In this document: one piece after another, positions 45,722-55,194 of the stretch | How positions within the stretch are numbered: position 1 is the stretch's first letter | How the letters are laid out: each line of letters starts with the position of its first letter | NCBI RefSeq assembly: GCF_000382705.1 | Contig: NZ_ARQE01000002.1 | Span: forward strand, 496,001-560,000 | Direction: 5' to 3' | Length of the DNA stretch: 64,000 nt | From: Aureimonas ureilytica DSM 18598 = NBRC 106430 | Lineage (GTDB): Bacteria > Pseudomonadota > Alphaproteobacteria > Rhizobiales > Rhizobiaceae | Position numbers and translations under genes: made by a program | The notes under the pieces: model-generated | Told to the model about the DNA's origin: nothing | Seen by the model: the letters and a program-made list of their open reading frames with translations, nothing else | Database searches by the model: none

Positions 45722-47476
45722 ATGAGCGTTCCGGAGCCGCCTCCAGCGAGCGAAGCGGACGAAGAGGCCGGTCGGATCGCCCGGCTCGCCTATCTCCCCT
45801 GGGAGCGCCGCGCGGAAGACCTCGCCGCGCCCGAGCATCGCGCCCGTGTCGCGTTTCTCACCCGCCATGCGGGCGCCGAGATCACCGAGAGCGCCTTCGT
45901 CGCGCCGGGTGCCGAGGTCCACACGGACAGTCTCCATCTCGGCCCCGGCTCGATCCTGGCGGCCGGTGCCCTCCTGCGCGGGCATCTCCGGTTCGGCGCG
46001 CGGTGCAGCGTCAACGCCTTCGCTGCCCTGTCCGGCCGGATCACCTGTGGCGACGACGTGCGCATCGCCTCCGGCGCGGCGCTTGTCGGCTTCAACCATG
46101 GGTTCGAGGATCGAGAAACGCCGATCCACCGCCAGCCCCATGAGCAGCTCGGCATCGAGATCGGCGACGATGTCTGGATCGGCGCCAATGCCGTGGTGCT
46201 GGACGGGGCGCGGATCGGCCGGGGCGCGGTGATCGCGGCCGGAGCCGTGGTGCGCGGCGAGGTTCCGCCCTTGGCCATCGTCGGCGGCGTGCCCGCTCGC
46301 GTCCTGCGCTATCGCGGCGAGCCGGTCCGCTCACCGAAAGGCCGCGCCGAAAGCGCGCTCACGGCTCTGGCCCGGCGCGTCGGCGAAGAATGGCAGGATG
46401 TTCTCGCCCGTCACAGGCAGGGCGACGATTATGTTTCCGCCGATGCGAAGGGGCGCGTCGGGCCGGCCGTGCGGCATCTCTGCGACGCGGTGGAGATCGC
46501 GGCCGGCTTCGACGGGCTCGACGCGATCGGCTCGCGAGGCGATCTGGTCACCCGCCTGCAGGGTTTTCAGGATGGGCCGAGCGGCCTTTTTCCCGACCCG
46601 TTTCTCGAAACCGCTCCCGACCGCCCCGCCTTCCGCGAGCCGCGCGAGGACCCGATCGCGCTCTACAATGTGCTCGCCGTCGGCTACGCGCTGGAATGCC
46701 TCGGGGCTGCCCCCGTTCATCCCGTGCGCGCGGTGGAGCTCGATGCGCCGGCGCTCTGTGCCTGGCTGGAAGGCCTGCCCTGGCGGCGGGATGCGTGGAA
46801 TGCTGGCGCCGTCGTCGATGCGATCGGCACCGGACTTTATCTCAACACGCGGTATTTCAGGAGCGGGCGGGGGATCGAAACCCTGTTCGGCTGGCTCGCG
46901 CTTCATGCCGACCGGGCGACGGGATTGTGGGGCTGGCCGACGCAGGACAGCGGCTTGCTGCGCCCCGTGAACGGCTTCTATCGCATCACGCGTGGCACCT
47001 TCGCCCAGTTCGGATTGCCCGTTCCAAGGCCCGAGGCGACGATCGAAAGCGTGCTCGCCAACCACCGCGCGCATGAGGGGTTTCGCGGGACGGCCTACAA
47101 CGCCTGCAATCTTCTCGATACGATCCACCCGCTCTGGCTCTGCCTTCGGCAGTGCGACCACCGGCGCGACCAGGCGCTTGCGATCGCCGCCGACCTTCTG
47201 GAACGCGCCCCCGATCGCTGGCGGGACGGCCGGGGCTTCGCTTTCGCCGATGGTCAGGAGCCGAGCCTGCAGGGGACGGAGATGTGGCTGAGCACGATCC
47301 ACCTCGCCGCCCGCCTTCTCGATCTCGACGGCATCTTCCCCTTCGTGCCGCGCGGAATTCATCGGACCGAAGCGGCCGGCTGGCTCCTGCCTCCGGCTCC
47401 GAGCGGCCAAGACAGTGAAATGGAACGCCGTCCGGACGCCATCCCCAAACCCCAGGCTGCGACACAACGTCCTTAG
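45722..47476 (+). CDS. fusion: hexapeptide acyltransferase + helical toroid domain
   Basis: The product is 584 residues with two unrelated parts. Residues 45-205 are a left-handed beta-helix acyltransferase. Hexapeptide repeats such as LHLGPGSILAAGALL and VWIGANAVVLDGARIGRGAV carry the maltose/galactoside-O-acetyltransferase features (NHGFEDRETPI, AIVGGVPARVLRYRG). Residues 230-550 form a helical region resembling an (alpha/alpha) toroid: WRRDAWNAGAVVDAIGTGLY, TGLWGWPTQDSGLLRPVNGF, YNACNLLDTIHPLWLCLRQC. The start is ATG 45722, four bases after the kduD stop. Acetylation coupled to glycan processing is an inference. I know of no characterised protein with this architecture. Confidence 0.8.
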   Translation: MSVPEPPPASEADEEAGRIARLAYLPWERRAEDLAAPEHRARVAFLTRHAGAEITESAFVAPGAEVHTDSLHLGPGSILAAGALLRGHLRFGARCSVNAFAALSGRITCGDDVRIASGAALVGFNHGFEDRETPIHRQPHEQLGIEIGDDVWIGANAVVLDGARIGRGAVIAAGAVVRGEVPPLAIVGGVPARVLRYRGEPVRSPKGRAESALTALARRVGEEWQDVLARHRQGDDYVSADAKGRVGPAVRHLCDAVEIAAGFDGLDAIGSRGDLVTRLQGFQDGPSGLFPDPFLETAPDRPAFREPREDPIALYNVLAVGYALECLGAAPVHPVRAVELDAPALCAWLEGLPWRRDAWNAGAVVDAIGTGLYLNTRYFRSGRGIETLFGWLALHADRATGLWGWPTQDSGLLRPVNGFYRITRGTFAQFGLPVPRPEATIESVLANHRAHEGFRGTAYNACNLLDTIHPLWLCLRQCDHRRDQALAIAADLLERAPDRWRDGRGFAFADGQEPSLQGTEMWLSTIHLAARLLDLDGIFPFVPRGIHRTEAAGWLLPPAPSGQDSEMERRPDAIPKPQAATQRP

Positions 47477-47533
47477 TCTGCCAACCGAACTTTACGCCGC
47501 GTTTACTCGGGGTCTGCAACCTTACGTGGGGGA

Positions 47534-48397
47534 ATGGGCTCGGGACCGATGTCGAAGATCAACGTGGATTCGCTTGCCGTTCCGGCATTTTCGGTCGCCA
47601 TCACGGACGACGGAATCCTGCGTTACGACGGGATCAACGACATCCTATGCGAGTTGTCCGGCTTCACGAAGGAGTCCTTCATCGGCCGAACCGCCGCCGA
47701 GTTCATGTCCTTCGAAGGCGCGCAGGCCTGGGAAGCGAACTACCGGCGGTGTCTGTCCTCCCGGGTGATGGACGAATACGAGGAACTGGCCGCGACGCCC
47801 TCGGGCCTGCGATGGTGGCGCACGATCCTGACGCCGGTCGTGGACGCGAACGGCAAGATCATCCAGCTTCTCGGCCTTTCCGCCGATATCGACGCGCGCA
47901 AGCGGGCGGAGCTGGAGCTGCAATGCGCTGTCTTCATCGATGCCGTCACCGGCATTTCGAACCGTCGGCGCTTCGATCTCGATCTCGCGGCCGCAATGGA
48001 GCGTTCTGCGGAAAGCGGCCTGCCCTTCACGCTCATCCTGGCCGATATCGATCGCTTCAAGTCGATCAACGACACGTTCGGGCATCATTTCGGCGACGAG
48101 GTTCTGCGCCAGACGGCGGTTCGGCTGCGCAGCGGTATCCGCAGAACCGACAAGAGCGCCCGCATCGGCGGCGACGAGTTCGCGGCCATTCTCTCCTCCG
48201 CCACGGACGGCGCGATCTCGGTCGCGCTCCAGATGATCGGCCGCCAGTTCGCCGAGCCGATCCGCTCATGCGGCGTCACCGTGTCGATCGGCATCAGTCT
48301 CGGCGCGGCGCTGTGGCGGCCCGGCATGTCCGCCGACGATTTGAGATCGGCGGCGGACGCCGCCATGTACGAAGCCAAGCGCGACAAGGCGGCTTGA
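47534..48397 (+). CDS. PAS-GGDEF diguanylate cyclase
   Basis: The product is 287 residues. A PAS domain (about 10-120; GILRYDGINDILCELSGFTK, then LRWWRTILTPVVDANGKIIQ) is joined to a GGDEF domain: DAVTGISNRRRFDLDLAAAM, LILADIDRFKSINDTFGHHF, and active-site RIGGDEFAAIL. An RxxD inhibitory site (RRTD) lies five residues before GGDEF, so product inhibition is expected. The product should be cyclic di-GMP. There is no membrane segment, so it is a cytoplasmic sensor with an unknown PAS ligand. ATG 47534 has a G-rich site just before it; ATG 47549 is an alternative. It may relate to biofilm control, but no target is adjacent. Confidence 0.9.
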   Translation: MGSGPMSKINVDSLAVPAFSVAITDDGILRYDGINDILCELSGFTKESFIGRTAAEFMSFEGAQAWEANYRRCLSSRVMDEYEELAATPSGLRWWRTILTPVVDANGKIIQLLGLSADIDARKRAELELQCAVFIDAVTGISNRRRFDLDLAAAMERSAESGLPFTLILADIDRFKSINDTFGHHFGDEVLRQTAVRLRSGIRRTDKSARIGGDEFAAILSSATDGAISVALQMIGRQFAEPIRSCGVTVSIGISLGAALWRPGMSADDLRSAADAAMYEAKRDKAA

Positions 48398-48501
48398 CGG
48401 GTCCACGCGATCGCCGCGCGGCCTATTCTCGAAAGACAGGCCGGCGGCCCCTCGCCTTCCATCTCCTCGGATGGAGCGGGAGTTCACCTCGTTGAGGCAG
48501 A

Positions 48502-49347
48502 TCAGGGCTCGACTGGAATCCCGGCCCGATCGAAAGCGGCGCGGAGAAAGGCCGCGACCTCGCCCGCATCCTCGGCGCCGAGCCCATGCGCGACGATCGG
48601 GCCATGGAAGCCCGCCGCCTTCAGGCAGGCGAGATAATGCGGATAATCCAGAACGCCCCGGCCCGCCCGCGTGAAGCCGCCATCCGGGATGCGGTCCTTC
48701 GCATGGCCCATCGCCAGGCGATCGGCGAGGAGATCGGTCGCCTCCGACACGAGACGGTGCTGCTCGGCCAGATCGGCCCGCTCGAAGAGATTGGCGGGAT
48801 CGAGCACGATCCGAAGGCGCGCACTGCCCAATTCGTCGATCAAACGGCGCGCCGTCGCGGCGCCATCGACGACATTGGCGAGTTCCGGTTCGATCCCGAG
48901 GTCCACGTCGTGGCGCTCCGCAATGGCGATGGCCGCTTCCATCGCCTCCAGAAGATCGCGCCAGGCGTCGGGACGATGGTTGCCCGGATGCTCGCGCCAT
49001 TGGTCCTCCGGGTCGCGCGTGCCGGTGCAGAGGGTAACGAGGCGCGTCCCCATTTCGGACGCGCGCGAGGCCAGCACTTCGAGCCGCCGGAGCCCCGCCT
49101 CGCGCACCGAGCGGTCGGGATGGATCATGTTGTAGGTGCCGGACACCGCGACGATCTCCAGCCCCGCTTCCCGCGCAGCGCGGGCGACACGGAGCGCTGT
49201 GTCGCGCTCGATCGCGTCCGGCATCGCGGCGAAACCCGAACAGGCCATGTTGTATTGGACGGCTCTGAATCCGGCCGAACGCGTGGCCGCGAGCACGGTC
49301 TCGGGCGTCGAGCCCGGAAAGGTCTTGGCGAAAATCCCGAGCTTCAT
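48502..49347 (-). CDS. sugar phosphate isomerase/epimerase (TIM barrel)
   Basis: The product is 281 residues of the AP-endonuclease-2-like TIM-barrel family. KLGIFAKTFPGSTPETVLAA starts strand 1. VAVSGTYNMIHPD, LVTLCTGTRDPEDQW, DLGIEPELANVV, RIVLDPANLF and MGHAKDRIPDGGF follow, with Glu, Asp and His residues at barrel ends that would bind a divalent metal. GGGGAGAAG precedes ATG 49347. It is a standalone gene converging on the cyclase gene. The substrate cannot be deduced; sugar or inositol-type isomerases and epimerases share this fold. Bases 49384-49549 show nothing. Confidence 0.82.
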   Translation of the reverse strand: MKLGIFAKTFPGSTPETVLAATRSAGFRAVQYNMACSGFAAMPDAIERDTALRVARAAREAGLEIVAVSGTYNMIHPDRSVREAGLRRLEVLASRASEMGTRLVTLCTGTRDPEDQWREHPGNHRPDAWRDLLEAMEAAIAIAERHDVDLGIEPELANVVDGAATARRLIDELGSARLRIVLDPANLFERADLAEQHRLVSEATDLLADRLAMGHAKDRIPDGGFTRAGRGVLDYPHYLACLKAAGFHGPIVAHGLGAEDAGEVAAFLRAAFDRAGIPVEP

Positions 49348-49549
49348 CGACCACTTCTCCCCGAACCCGCCCCTGTGGCGCATGGGCCGTCATAGACGGA
49401 TCGGGCGATCGCCACCACGGCGCGGCGCGGAGCCCGGCCGGACGGCGAGAGAGTTGCTGCCTCGCGAACGCCCCTCGCCCAAGCTGCCGGGGCTCGCGCC
49501 ACCGACAAGGCCGGCGCGCCGACCGGTTCGGTGATCGGTTTCGACACGC

Positions 49550-49588
49550 GACGAGGCCGGCCGGATGTTCGATCCGACCGGCCTCGTC
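49550..49588. terminator. long hairpin terminator after the copper oxidase gene
   Basis: GACGAGGCCGG (49550-49560) pairs with CCGGCCTCGTC (49578-49588); inside, CGGAT/ATCCG extends the stem around GTTCG, giving a near-continuous 16-bp two-part hairpin. It lies just downstream of the minus-strand stop codon at 49607. No U-rich tail is evident on the minus side. Confidence 0.65.
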
Positions 49589-49606
49589 ATGTTCGGCTTG
49601 CACGCC

Positions 49607-52414
49607 TCAGTTGGCCTGGACGCGGTAGACGTTGTTGTCGGTTCCGACCGTGATCCAGCGACCCGAGCTCTGCGCCGAGACCTGCAGCGCCTTGCCGCCG
49701 GAACGTGTCCAGGCCGCGTCCTCGTTCGCCTTGCGCCAGGTCTCGCCCGTGTCCTTGTTGATCACAGCCACGCCCCCGTCCGAGGCCACCGCGATGTCCG
49801 AGACATTCGTGCCCATCTGCGCCCAGGCGCCGTTGCCGGCCGAGCGATAGACATTGCCGTCGAGACCCACCGACCAGAAGCGGTTCGCCCCGATCGCGAC
49901 CACCTTGCGCGCCGCTCCGCCGGAGCGTGTCCAGTTCGCCTTGTAGTCGTCTGCCGCCTTCACCCAGATCTCGTTGGCCGGGTTCGTCACCACCACGGTC
50001 CCGTCGGAGGCCGCCGCGATGGTGCGCGCGTTCGGGCCGATGAAGATCCAGTCCGTGCCGTTCCAGCGATAGGCGTTGTTGTCGGCGCCGATGGCGTAGA
50101 TGCGGTTCGCCCCGCCGGTCGCCACTTCGCGCATCGCCCGCGTGCCGAGCGCGGCCCAGGTGTCGCCGGTGTTGGAGCGCCAGACGATGCCGGTCCTGGC
50201 GTTGACGACGAGCGTCGTGCCGTCGGCGGCCGAGGCGACCTTCGCGGCCTCGACGCCAATCTGCGTGCCGCCGGCATTGCCGGTCGCGGCGGTCGGCGCG
50301 GGCGCCTTCCAGCTCTGGTTGGCCTGCCCGTTGCAGGTCCACTGGAGAACCTGCGCGCCGGCTTGCGTCGCGGCACCCATAACGTCGATGCACTTGCCCG
50401 TCTGCTTGGAAGCGAGCGCCAGGCCGCCGTTCACGCTGGGGCTCGCCCGCCAGATCTGGTTGTCGCCGCCATTGCAGGTCCATTGGGCGAGGGCCGCGCC
50501 GTCCTCGGGCTTGAAGTCGAGAAGATCGAGGCACTTGTTGGTCTGGGCGTTGACCAGCGTCGAGCCGCCATTGGCCGCGCGCCAGGTCCAGGTCTGGATC
50601 GCCGAACCGTTGCAGCCGTCCTGAACGAGCCGCGCGCCTTCCACGCCCGAGCCGCCCTGCACCGAGAGGCAGAGATTGGAATGCGACGCGCGCAGCGGGC
50701 CGGACGTGCCCTCTGCCGGTGTCGTCACTGTCGCATTGGTGCCGCCGGCATCGCCGCCGCCGGTGTTGCCGGCCGTGGTGCCGCCAGCGCCATTGCCGCC
50801 CGCCGTGCCGGCCGCGCCGACGCCGGCCGTTTCGCCGGTCTGGCCTGTGGGCGGCGCCTCGCCGCTATCGGCGGTCGGCGAGGGAATGCGCATCATCTTG
50901 CCGACCGAGGGAACGCCCGCATCGTCCAGCGCGAAGAAGAGATAATAGCCGGGCGTCGCGTCGACGCCGTCATTGGTGATGCGAAGCGCATACCCATCGG
51001 CGGTCTTGGTGAAGGGCACCTCCAGAAAACGCTGATCGGTGTTGAAGCCGTGCGTCACCGCGCCCGTCTTGATCATGGTGAAGCGTGCGATGGGACGATC
51101 GCCGCCCGCCTTCACCTGGAGCGTCTGGCCGAGCCGGATCGTGCCGGGCTCCGTCGCGATGGTCGGGCGCGGGGCGGGCGAGCCGTCGGCGGCGAAGAGG
51201 TAGGGCGGCGAATAGATCTCGGCATTGTTGCCATAGACCGGCCCGGGCGCGCCGCCGCCGCCCGACAGAATGCGTCCATCCGGCAGGAGTAGCGCGGTGG
51301 AATGGTAAAGGCGCGGGATCTTCATGGATGCGCCGGTGCGCCACTGTCCGGTCTGCGGGTTCCAGATCTCGGCGGCATAGGCGACGTTGGTGGTCGCGTT
51401 GTTGCCCTCCGCGCCGCCCGTCGCCAGAACCTCGCCCGTCGGCAGGACGGTGCCGGTCAACCAATGGCGACCGAAGCTCATCGAGCCCGTCTGCGAGACC
51501 TTGTAGGGATAGGTCGAGAAATCGATGATCGAGCTGCTTTTCGACCCCGGAGGGGCGGCGCCCTCGTCGTTCATGGTCCAGCCGCCGCCGAACTGGATCA
51601 CCTTGCGGGGCGCGAACATCACGGCGGTGGACGTGCCGCCCCAGTTCGGGCCGTTGAAGGCCTGGAAGTTTCCGACCGATCCGTTTCCGTCATAGCCGAG
51701 CTGGTACATCACCTTGCCGGCGATCACGAAGACCTTGTTGTTGGCCGTCGCGAACACATGCGGGAACCAGTAGCGGCGCTCGGTGTCGGAGGCGGGCTGG
51801 CGCGCCTGCGTCGTGCCGGTGAGAGCCCGCCAGCCCTGGCCGGGCGTGTAGAGCTCGGCCGTGGTCGTGGCATCGGCGGAATTGCTGTAGGGAACCACGC
51901 CGCCATTCACGATGATCCGCCCGTCCGGCAGCGTCGTCGTGGTGGAATACCAGCGCGGGTATTTCACGGCTTCCATCGCCGTCAGGGTGCGCGTCTTGTA
52001 GGAGAAGCGCGAGGCCTTCAGCGTGCTCGAGCCGTCGCCCGTCGCGCCGCCCACGGCGACGAGATCGCCGCTCCAGGAGGACAGGACGAGCCCCGCGCAG
52101 AACGTGTCGACGTTGATGCCGTTGGGAAGCGTGACATGCGCGTCCGCCCCGACGCCGAGGCCCGGCGTCCAGATGTCGATGTCGAGCCCGCCCTGCCCGC
52201 CCTGCGGCGTCGCGCCGAAGGTCGCGACCTTGCCGTCGGGCAGAAGCGCCATGTGAATGGGAATGCGCGGCCAGGCCAGCACGTCGGTCCAGCGCCCTTC
52301 GACATTGGCGGGCGCGGCCAGCGCCGGCATGGCGCAGGCAACCAGCGCGAGCGCCGACACGGCGGCGAGCACGGGCCGCTTCGACGATACGATAAGGCGA
52401 CGGTCTGATTTCAT
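49607..52414 (-). CDS. secreted galactose/glyoxal-oxidase-like copper enzyme with lectin and tectonin domains
   Basis: The product is 935 residues. A signal peptide (to about 33, ending PALA) precedes a seven-bladed kelch-type copper-radical oxidase domain and its C-terminal immunoglobulin-like domain. All five active-site residues of galactose oxidase have counterparts: Cys106 (NVDTFCAGLV), Tyr156 (PRWYSTTTTLPDG), Tyr370-His371 (PRLYHSTALLLPDG) and His455 (GAVTHGFNTDQRF). A Cys-Tyr crosslink and Cu(II) are therefore expected. A Gly/Thr-rich linker (about 515-570) leads to a ricin-B lectin domain (about 571-705, QxW units), then tectonin-like beta-propeller repeats (about 720-935). The enzyme would oxidise alcohols or aldehydes, making hydrogen peroxide, at a bound glycan. 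ATG 52414 begins the signal peptide. Confidence 0.9.
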   Translation of the reverse strand: MKSDRRLIVSSKRPVLAAVSALALVACAMPALAAPANVEGRWTDVLAWPRIPIHMALLPDGKVATFGATPQGGQGGLDIDIWTPGLGVGADAHVTLPNGINVDTFCAGLVLSSWSGDLVAVGGATGDGSSTLKASRFSYKTRTLTAMEAVKYPRWYSTTTTLPDGRIIVNGGVVPYSNSADATTTAELYTPGQGWRALTGTTQARQPASDTERRYWFPHVFATANNKVFVIAGKVMYQLGYDGNGSVGNFQAFNGPNWGGTSTAVMFAPRKVIQFGGGWTMNDEGAAPPGSKSSSIIDFSTYPYKVSQTGSMSFGRHWLTGTVLPTGEVLATGGAEGNNATTNVAYAAEIWNPQTGQWRTGASMKIPRLYHSTALLLPDGRILSGGGGAPGPVYGNNAEIYSPPYLFAADGSPAPRPTIATEPGTIRLGQTLQVKAGGDRPIARFTMIKTGAVTHGFNTDQRFLEVPFTKTADGYALRITNDGVDATPGYYLFFALDDAGVPSVGKMMRIPSPTADSGEAPPTGQTGETAGVGAAGTAGGNGAGGTTAGNTGGGDAGGTNATVTTPAEGTSGPLRASHSNLCLSVQGGSGVEGARLVQDGCNGSAIQTWTWRAANGGSTLVNAQTNKCLDLLDFKPEDGAALAQWTCNGGDNQIWRASPSVNGGLALASKQTGKCIDVMGAATQAGAQVLQWTCNGQANQSWKAPAPTAATGNAGGTQIGVEAAKVASAADGTTLVVNARTGIVWRSNTGDTWAALGTRAMREVATGGANRIYAIGADNNAYRWNGTDWIFIGPNARTIAAASDGTVVVTNPANEIWVKAADDYKANWTRSGGAARKVVAIGANRFWSVGLDGNVYRSAGNGAWAQMGTNVSDIAVASDGGVAVINKDTGETWRKANEDAAWTRSGGKALQVSAQSSGRWITVGTDNNVYRVQAN

Positions 52415-52463
52415 ATCAGAAACTATCCAGGCGTTGGAAACGGGAAGAGCGGCGGACAAACGG

Positions 52464-53021
52464 TCAGGATCGCGGAGTGGAGGCGACATGGTTCCCGAGG
52501 CGCTGGGCGACCTCGCGATAGTCCATCGAATAGGGGAAACGCTCGATCTCGCGCCCATCCGGGCCGAACAGGATCACTTCGCTGGAGTGATCGACCGAAT
52601 AGCTGCCGTCGGGCTCCGGCAGGTTGCGGACGGCGACGATCCTGTTCTGGGCGGCGAAGCGGTCGATCGCCTCCACCGGGCCGCTGACGGTGACGAAGCC
52701 ATGGCCGAGCGGCTGGACATAGCGCGCCATGAGTTCGGACGTGTCGCGCGCGGGATCGAGCGTCACGAAGACCGGCGTGACCTTTTTGCGCTCGGCTTCC
52801 GGCAGAAGATCGATCGCGGCGGTCATCTCGAAGAGCGAGGTCGGGCAGACCTCCGGGCAGTTGGTGAAGCCGAAGTAAACGAGGTGGAAACCGCCTGAAA
52901 GCGACGTCTGATCGAAGCTTGCGCCGGTCTGATCGACCAAACCGCCAACCTGGCCCTGCGCGAAGGCGCCGCCGGTCGACAGCATCATCAGCGCGACGGC
53001 AACCTGAAGCAATCTGAGCAT
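52464..53021 (-). CDS. SCO1/SenC-family copper chaperone
   Basis: The product is about 185 residues. The signal peptide/anchor is MLRLLQVAVALMMLSTGGAFA. The thioredoxin-like fold has the copper-binding CxxxC (FGFTNCPEVCPTSLFE) and the distal His (SYSVDHSSEVILFGP). GGAGAGG precedes ATG 53021. Sco proteins normally deliver copper to cytochrome oxidase. This one has no respiratory gene nearby and is directly upstream (49 bases, same strand) of the copper-radical oxidase gene, so it probably metallates that enzyme in the periplasm. That assignment is inference from context. Confidence 0.92.
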   Translation of the reverse strand: MLRLLQVAVALMMLSTGGAFAQGQVGGLVDQTGASFDQTSLSGGFHLVYFGFTNCPEVCPTSLFEMTAAIDLLPEAERKKVTPVFVTLDPARDTSELMARYVQPLGHGFVTVSGPVEAIDRFAAQNRIVAVRNLPEPDGSYSVDHSSEVILFGPDGREIERFPYSMDYREVAQRLGNHVASTPRS

Positions 53022-53220
53022 CGACCTCTCCGCGAACATATGGCGCGGACGATACTTTCCCCGGACTAAATATTCCTTATTTGGTGGCGCCAAATGCGAG
53101 GTGCGCGCGTGTGGCAGCGCGTTCGCATGCTTACCAATCCAGTAATTCGGAGGTCACGCCTTCGGCATAGGGGTGAAATCTACGTCCTGACGCTCGGTCA
53201 ATCGCGCTCGGAACATCCGC

Positions 53221-53628
53221 TCAAAGGGCCGTGATCGCCAGTGCCTGTCGGAGGAAGTGCAGTCTCCGGATGCAGGATTGCGAGATACGAGCCTCACAAT
53301 GCCGGCTGAAGGACGTGACGGGTTTCGTCCGGCGCAGCGAGCGCAAGGTGGCCAGGCCGATCGTCATGGGGCGGTGACGGCCGGCGAGGCGCACGACGTG
53401 GCGCCCATCGAGCGCAAGGTCCGAGCGCGGCGTGACGTTGCGGATCGAATAGCCGTAACCGTTGGCGACCATCGTGCGCACGACTTCGTGATGGGCCGAG
53501 CGCACCGGCCCCGCCTCGCCCGCCGCGCGCATGGCCGCGAGGCGCTGGTCGCCCAGAGCGCCGTTCGATGATCGCCAGAGATCGGCACGATCCCAGTCGG
53601 CCTGTCGCCGAGCGGTTTCAGGGCGAGA
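53221..53628 (-). pseudogene. LysR-family regulator remnant (C-terminal part only)
   Basis: The minus strand encodes a typical LysR effector-domain end, RTMVANGYGYSIRNVTPRSD followed by DGRHVVRLAGRHRPMTIGLA, reaching a normal stop at 53221. Upstream the frame continues (RRQADWDRADLW) only to about 53628 and has no helix-turn-helix or plausible start, so roughly two thirds of the gene is missing. It borders the Gfo/Idh gene. An internal Met could start about 103 residues, but a functional regulator is excluded. Bases 53022-53220 hold nothing I can support. Confidence 0.65.
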
Positions 53629-53652
53629 CGAATGAAGCGCTGGACCGGACGA

Positions 53653-54708
53653 TCACGAACCAGCGGGGGGCGATAGGATCACACGCTGCCCCGTTGCCGA
53701 TGCGCGCTTGATCGCCGCGACGACCTCCAGCGTGCGCAGCCCCTCGCGCCCGCTGACGAGCGGCGCCTCCTCGCCCCGGATCACGGCGGCGAAGTGGCGG
53801 ATCTGGAGGGCGAGCGGATCCTCCGGGGCGACGCCGAGGCGCGCGCGCTGGAGCGGCTCCCACCAGCTGCGCGGGCCGGCATTGCTCCAGACCTCGAGCT
53901 TGGGAAGCGACAGCGACCCTTCCGTGCCGGCGAGGAGGTAGCAGGCCTCGTCGGCTTGCGGATAGGCGGGGTTCTCGCCCGTCGTCATCTCCCAGCTCCA
54001 GGGCGCCACCACCGTGTCGCAGACCGAGACGGTCGCCAGCGCGCCAGAGGCGAACTGGAGGATGATCGCCGACGTCTCCTCGACCGCGTGGCCCCGCACC
54101 GCATTGGATTCTACGGCGTGCACGGCGACGATCTCGCCGATGAGATAGCGCAGGTTGTCGACGTCGTGGATGAGGTTGAGGAAGACCGGCCCCGCGCCCG
54201 GCTCGCGCCGCCAGGCCGGCCCGAAATAGTCGTCCGGCTTGTAGAGCCAGAACAGGGCATTGACGGCGACGATGCGGCCGAGCCGGCCGGACGCCACGAT
54301 CTCGCGCGCGGCGCGCATGATGGGGTTGTGCCGGCGGTGGTGGCCGACGAGGATCGGCACCCCGGCGGCTTCCGCCGCGGCCACGAGGCGCTCGCCCTCG
54401 ACGGGATCGTCGGCGATGGGCTTTTCCACCAGCACCGGCACCCCGGCGGCGACCGCCTCCAGCGCGTTCTCGACATGGACCTGGTTGGGCGTCGCGACGA
54501 CGACGCCGTCCGGCCGCCCCGCGGCGAGAAGGTCCCGCAGGCTGGCATGCCAGGGCACGCCGTTTCGCGCCGCGATCTCGCGGCCGGCATCGCCCGGATC
54601 GACGACGGCCGTCAGCTCGGCCGCCGGTTCGGCGAGAATGTGCTGGATATGGCGCCGGCCGATGAGGCCCGCGCCCATCACCGCCAGCCGGGCCGGGGTC
54701 CGGCTCAC
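53653..54708 (-). CDS. Gfo/Idh/MocA-family oxidoreductase
   Basis: The product is 351 residues. The Rossmann N-domain has [41 protein letters not shown] and the family landmark [18 protein letters not shown]. The C-terminal alpha/beta domain has [20 protein letters not shown]. The catalytic EKP lysine is present. Its ATG overlaps the aroQ stop (four bases), so it is made together with 3-dehydroquinase. Such enzymes oxidise inositol, sugars or, in some clusters, quinate/shikimate-like polyols; the aroQ coupling makes the last option attractive but unproven. Confidence 0.88.
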   Translation of the reverse strand: MSRTPARLAVMGAGLIGRRHIQHILAEPAAELTAVVDPGDAGREIAARNGVPWHASLRDLLAAGRPDGVVVATPNQVHVENALEAVAAGVPVLVEKPIADDPVEGERLVAAAEAAGVPILVGHHRRHNPIMRAAREIVASGRLGRIVAVNALFWLYKPDDYFGPAWRREPGAGPVFLNLIHDVDNLRYLIGEIVAVHAVESNAVRGHAVEETSAIILQFASGALATVSVCDTVVAPWSWEMTTGENPAYPQADEACYLLAGTEGSLSLPKLEVWSNAGPRSWWEPLQRARLGVAPEDPLALQIRHFAAVIRGEEAPLVSGREGLRTLEVVAAIKRASATGQRVILSPPAGS

Positions 54709-55151
54709 GGCTTGGGCGCGGCGCAGAGCGCCGCGACGCGGCGGATGGCGAGGAGATAGCCTTGCGTCCCGAGGCCCGCGATCACCCCATCGGCGCGAAG
54801 CGAGACGTAGGAATGGTGGCGGAAGCTCTCGCGCTTGTGGACGTTGGAGATGTGGACCTCGATCACCGGCGGCTCGAACGTGTTGAGCGCGTCGAGGATC
54901 GCGACCGAGGTGTGGGTGAAGGCGGCCGGGTTGATGACGATGCCCGCCGCGCTCTCGCGCGCCTCGTGGATCCAGTCGATGATCTCGTATTCGCGGTTGG
55001 ACTGGTGGAAGCGGATATCGTGGCCGAGCTCTGAGGCGAGCGCCCGGCAGTCGCGCTCGACGTCGGCCAGCGTCTCCGTGCCGTAGATATGCGGCTGGCG
55101 CTTGCCGAGGAGGTTGAGATTGGGTCCGTTGAGGACGAAGATCAGGCTCAT
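54705..55151 (-). CDS. aroQ: type II 3-dehydroquinate dehydratase
   Basis: The product is 148 residues. It interconverts 3-dehydroquinate and 3-dehydroshikimate. The flavodoxin-like fold carries [20 protein letters not shown] with the active-site Arg and Tyr, [29 protein letters not shown] and the catalytic His region [18 protein letters not shown]. The setting, with an oxidoreductase, a TIM-barrel enzyme, a binding protein and a GntR regulator, points to a catabolic (quinate/shikimate) paralogue rather than the biosynthetic copy. Bases 55152-55441 hold only a doubtful small frame. Confidence 0.94.
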   Translation of the reverse strand: MSLIFVLNGPNLNLLGKRQPHIYGTETLADVERDCRALASELGHDIRFHQSNREYEIIDWIHEARESAAGIVINPAAFTHTSVAILDALNTFEPPVIEVHISNVHKRESFRHHSYVSLRADGVIAGLGTQGYLLAIRRVAALCAAPKP

Positions 55152-55194
55152 GGTGCGGCTTTCGAGGGTCGAAACGTCGGGTGGCGGGCGTGTC

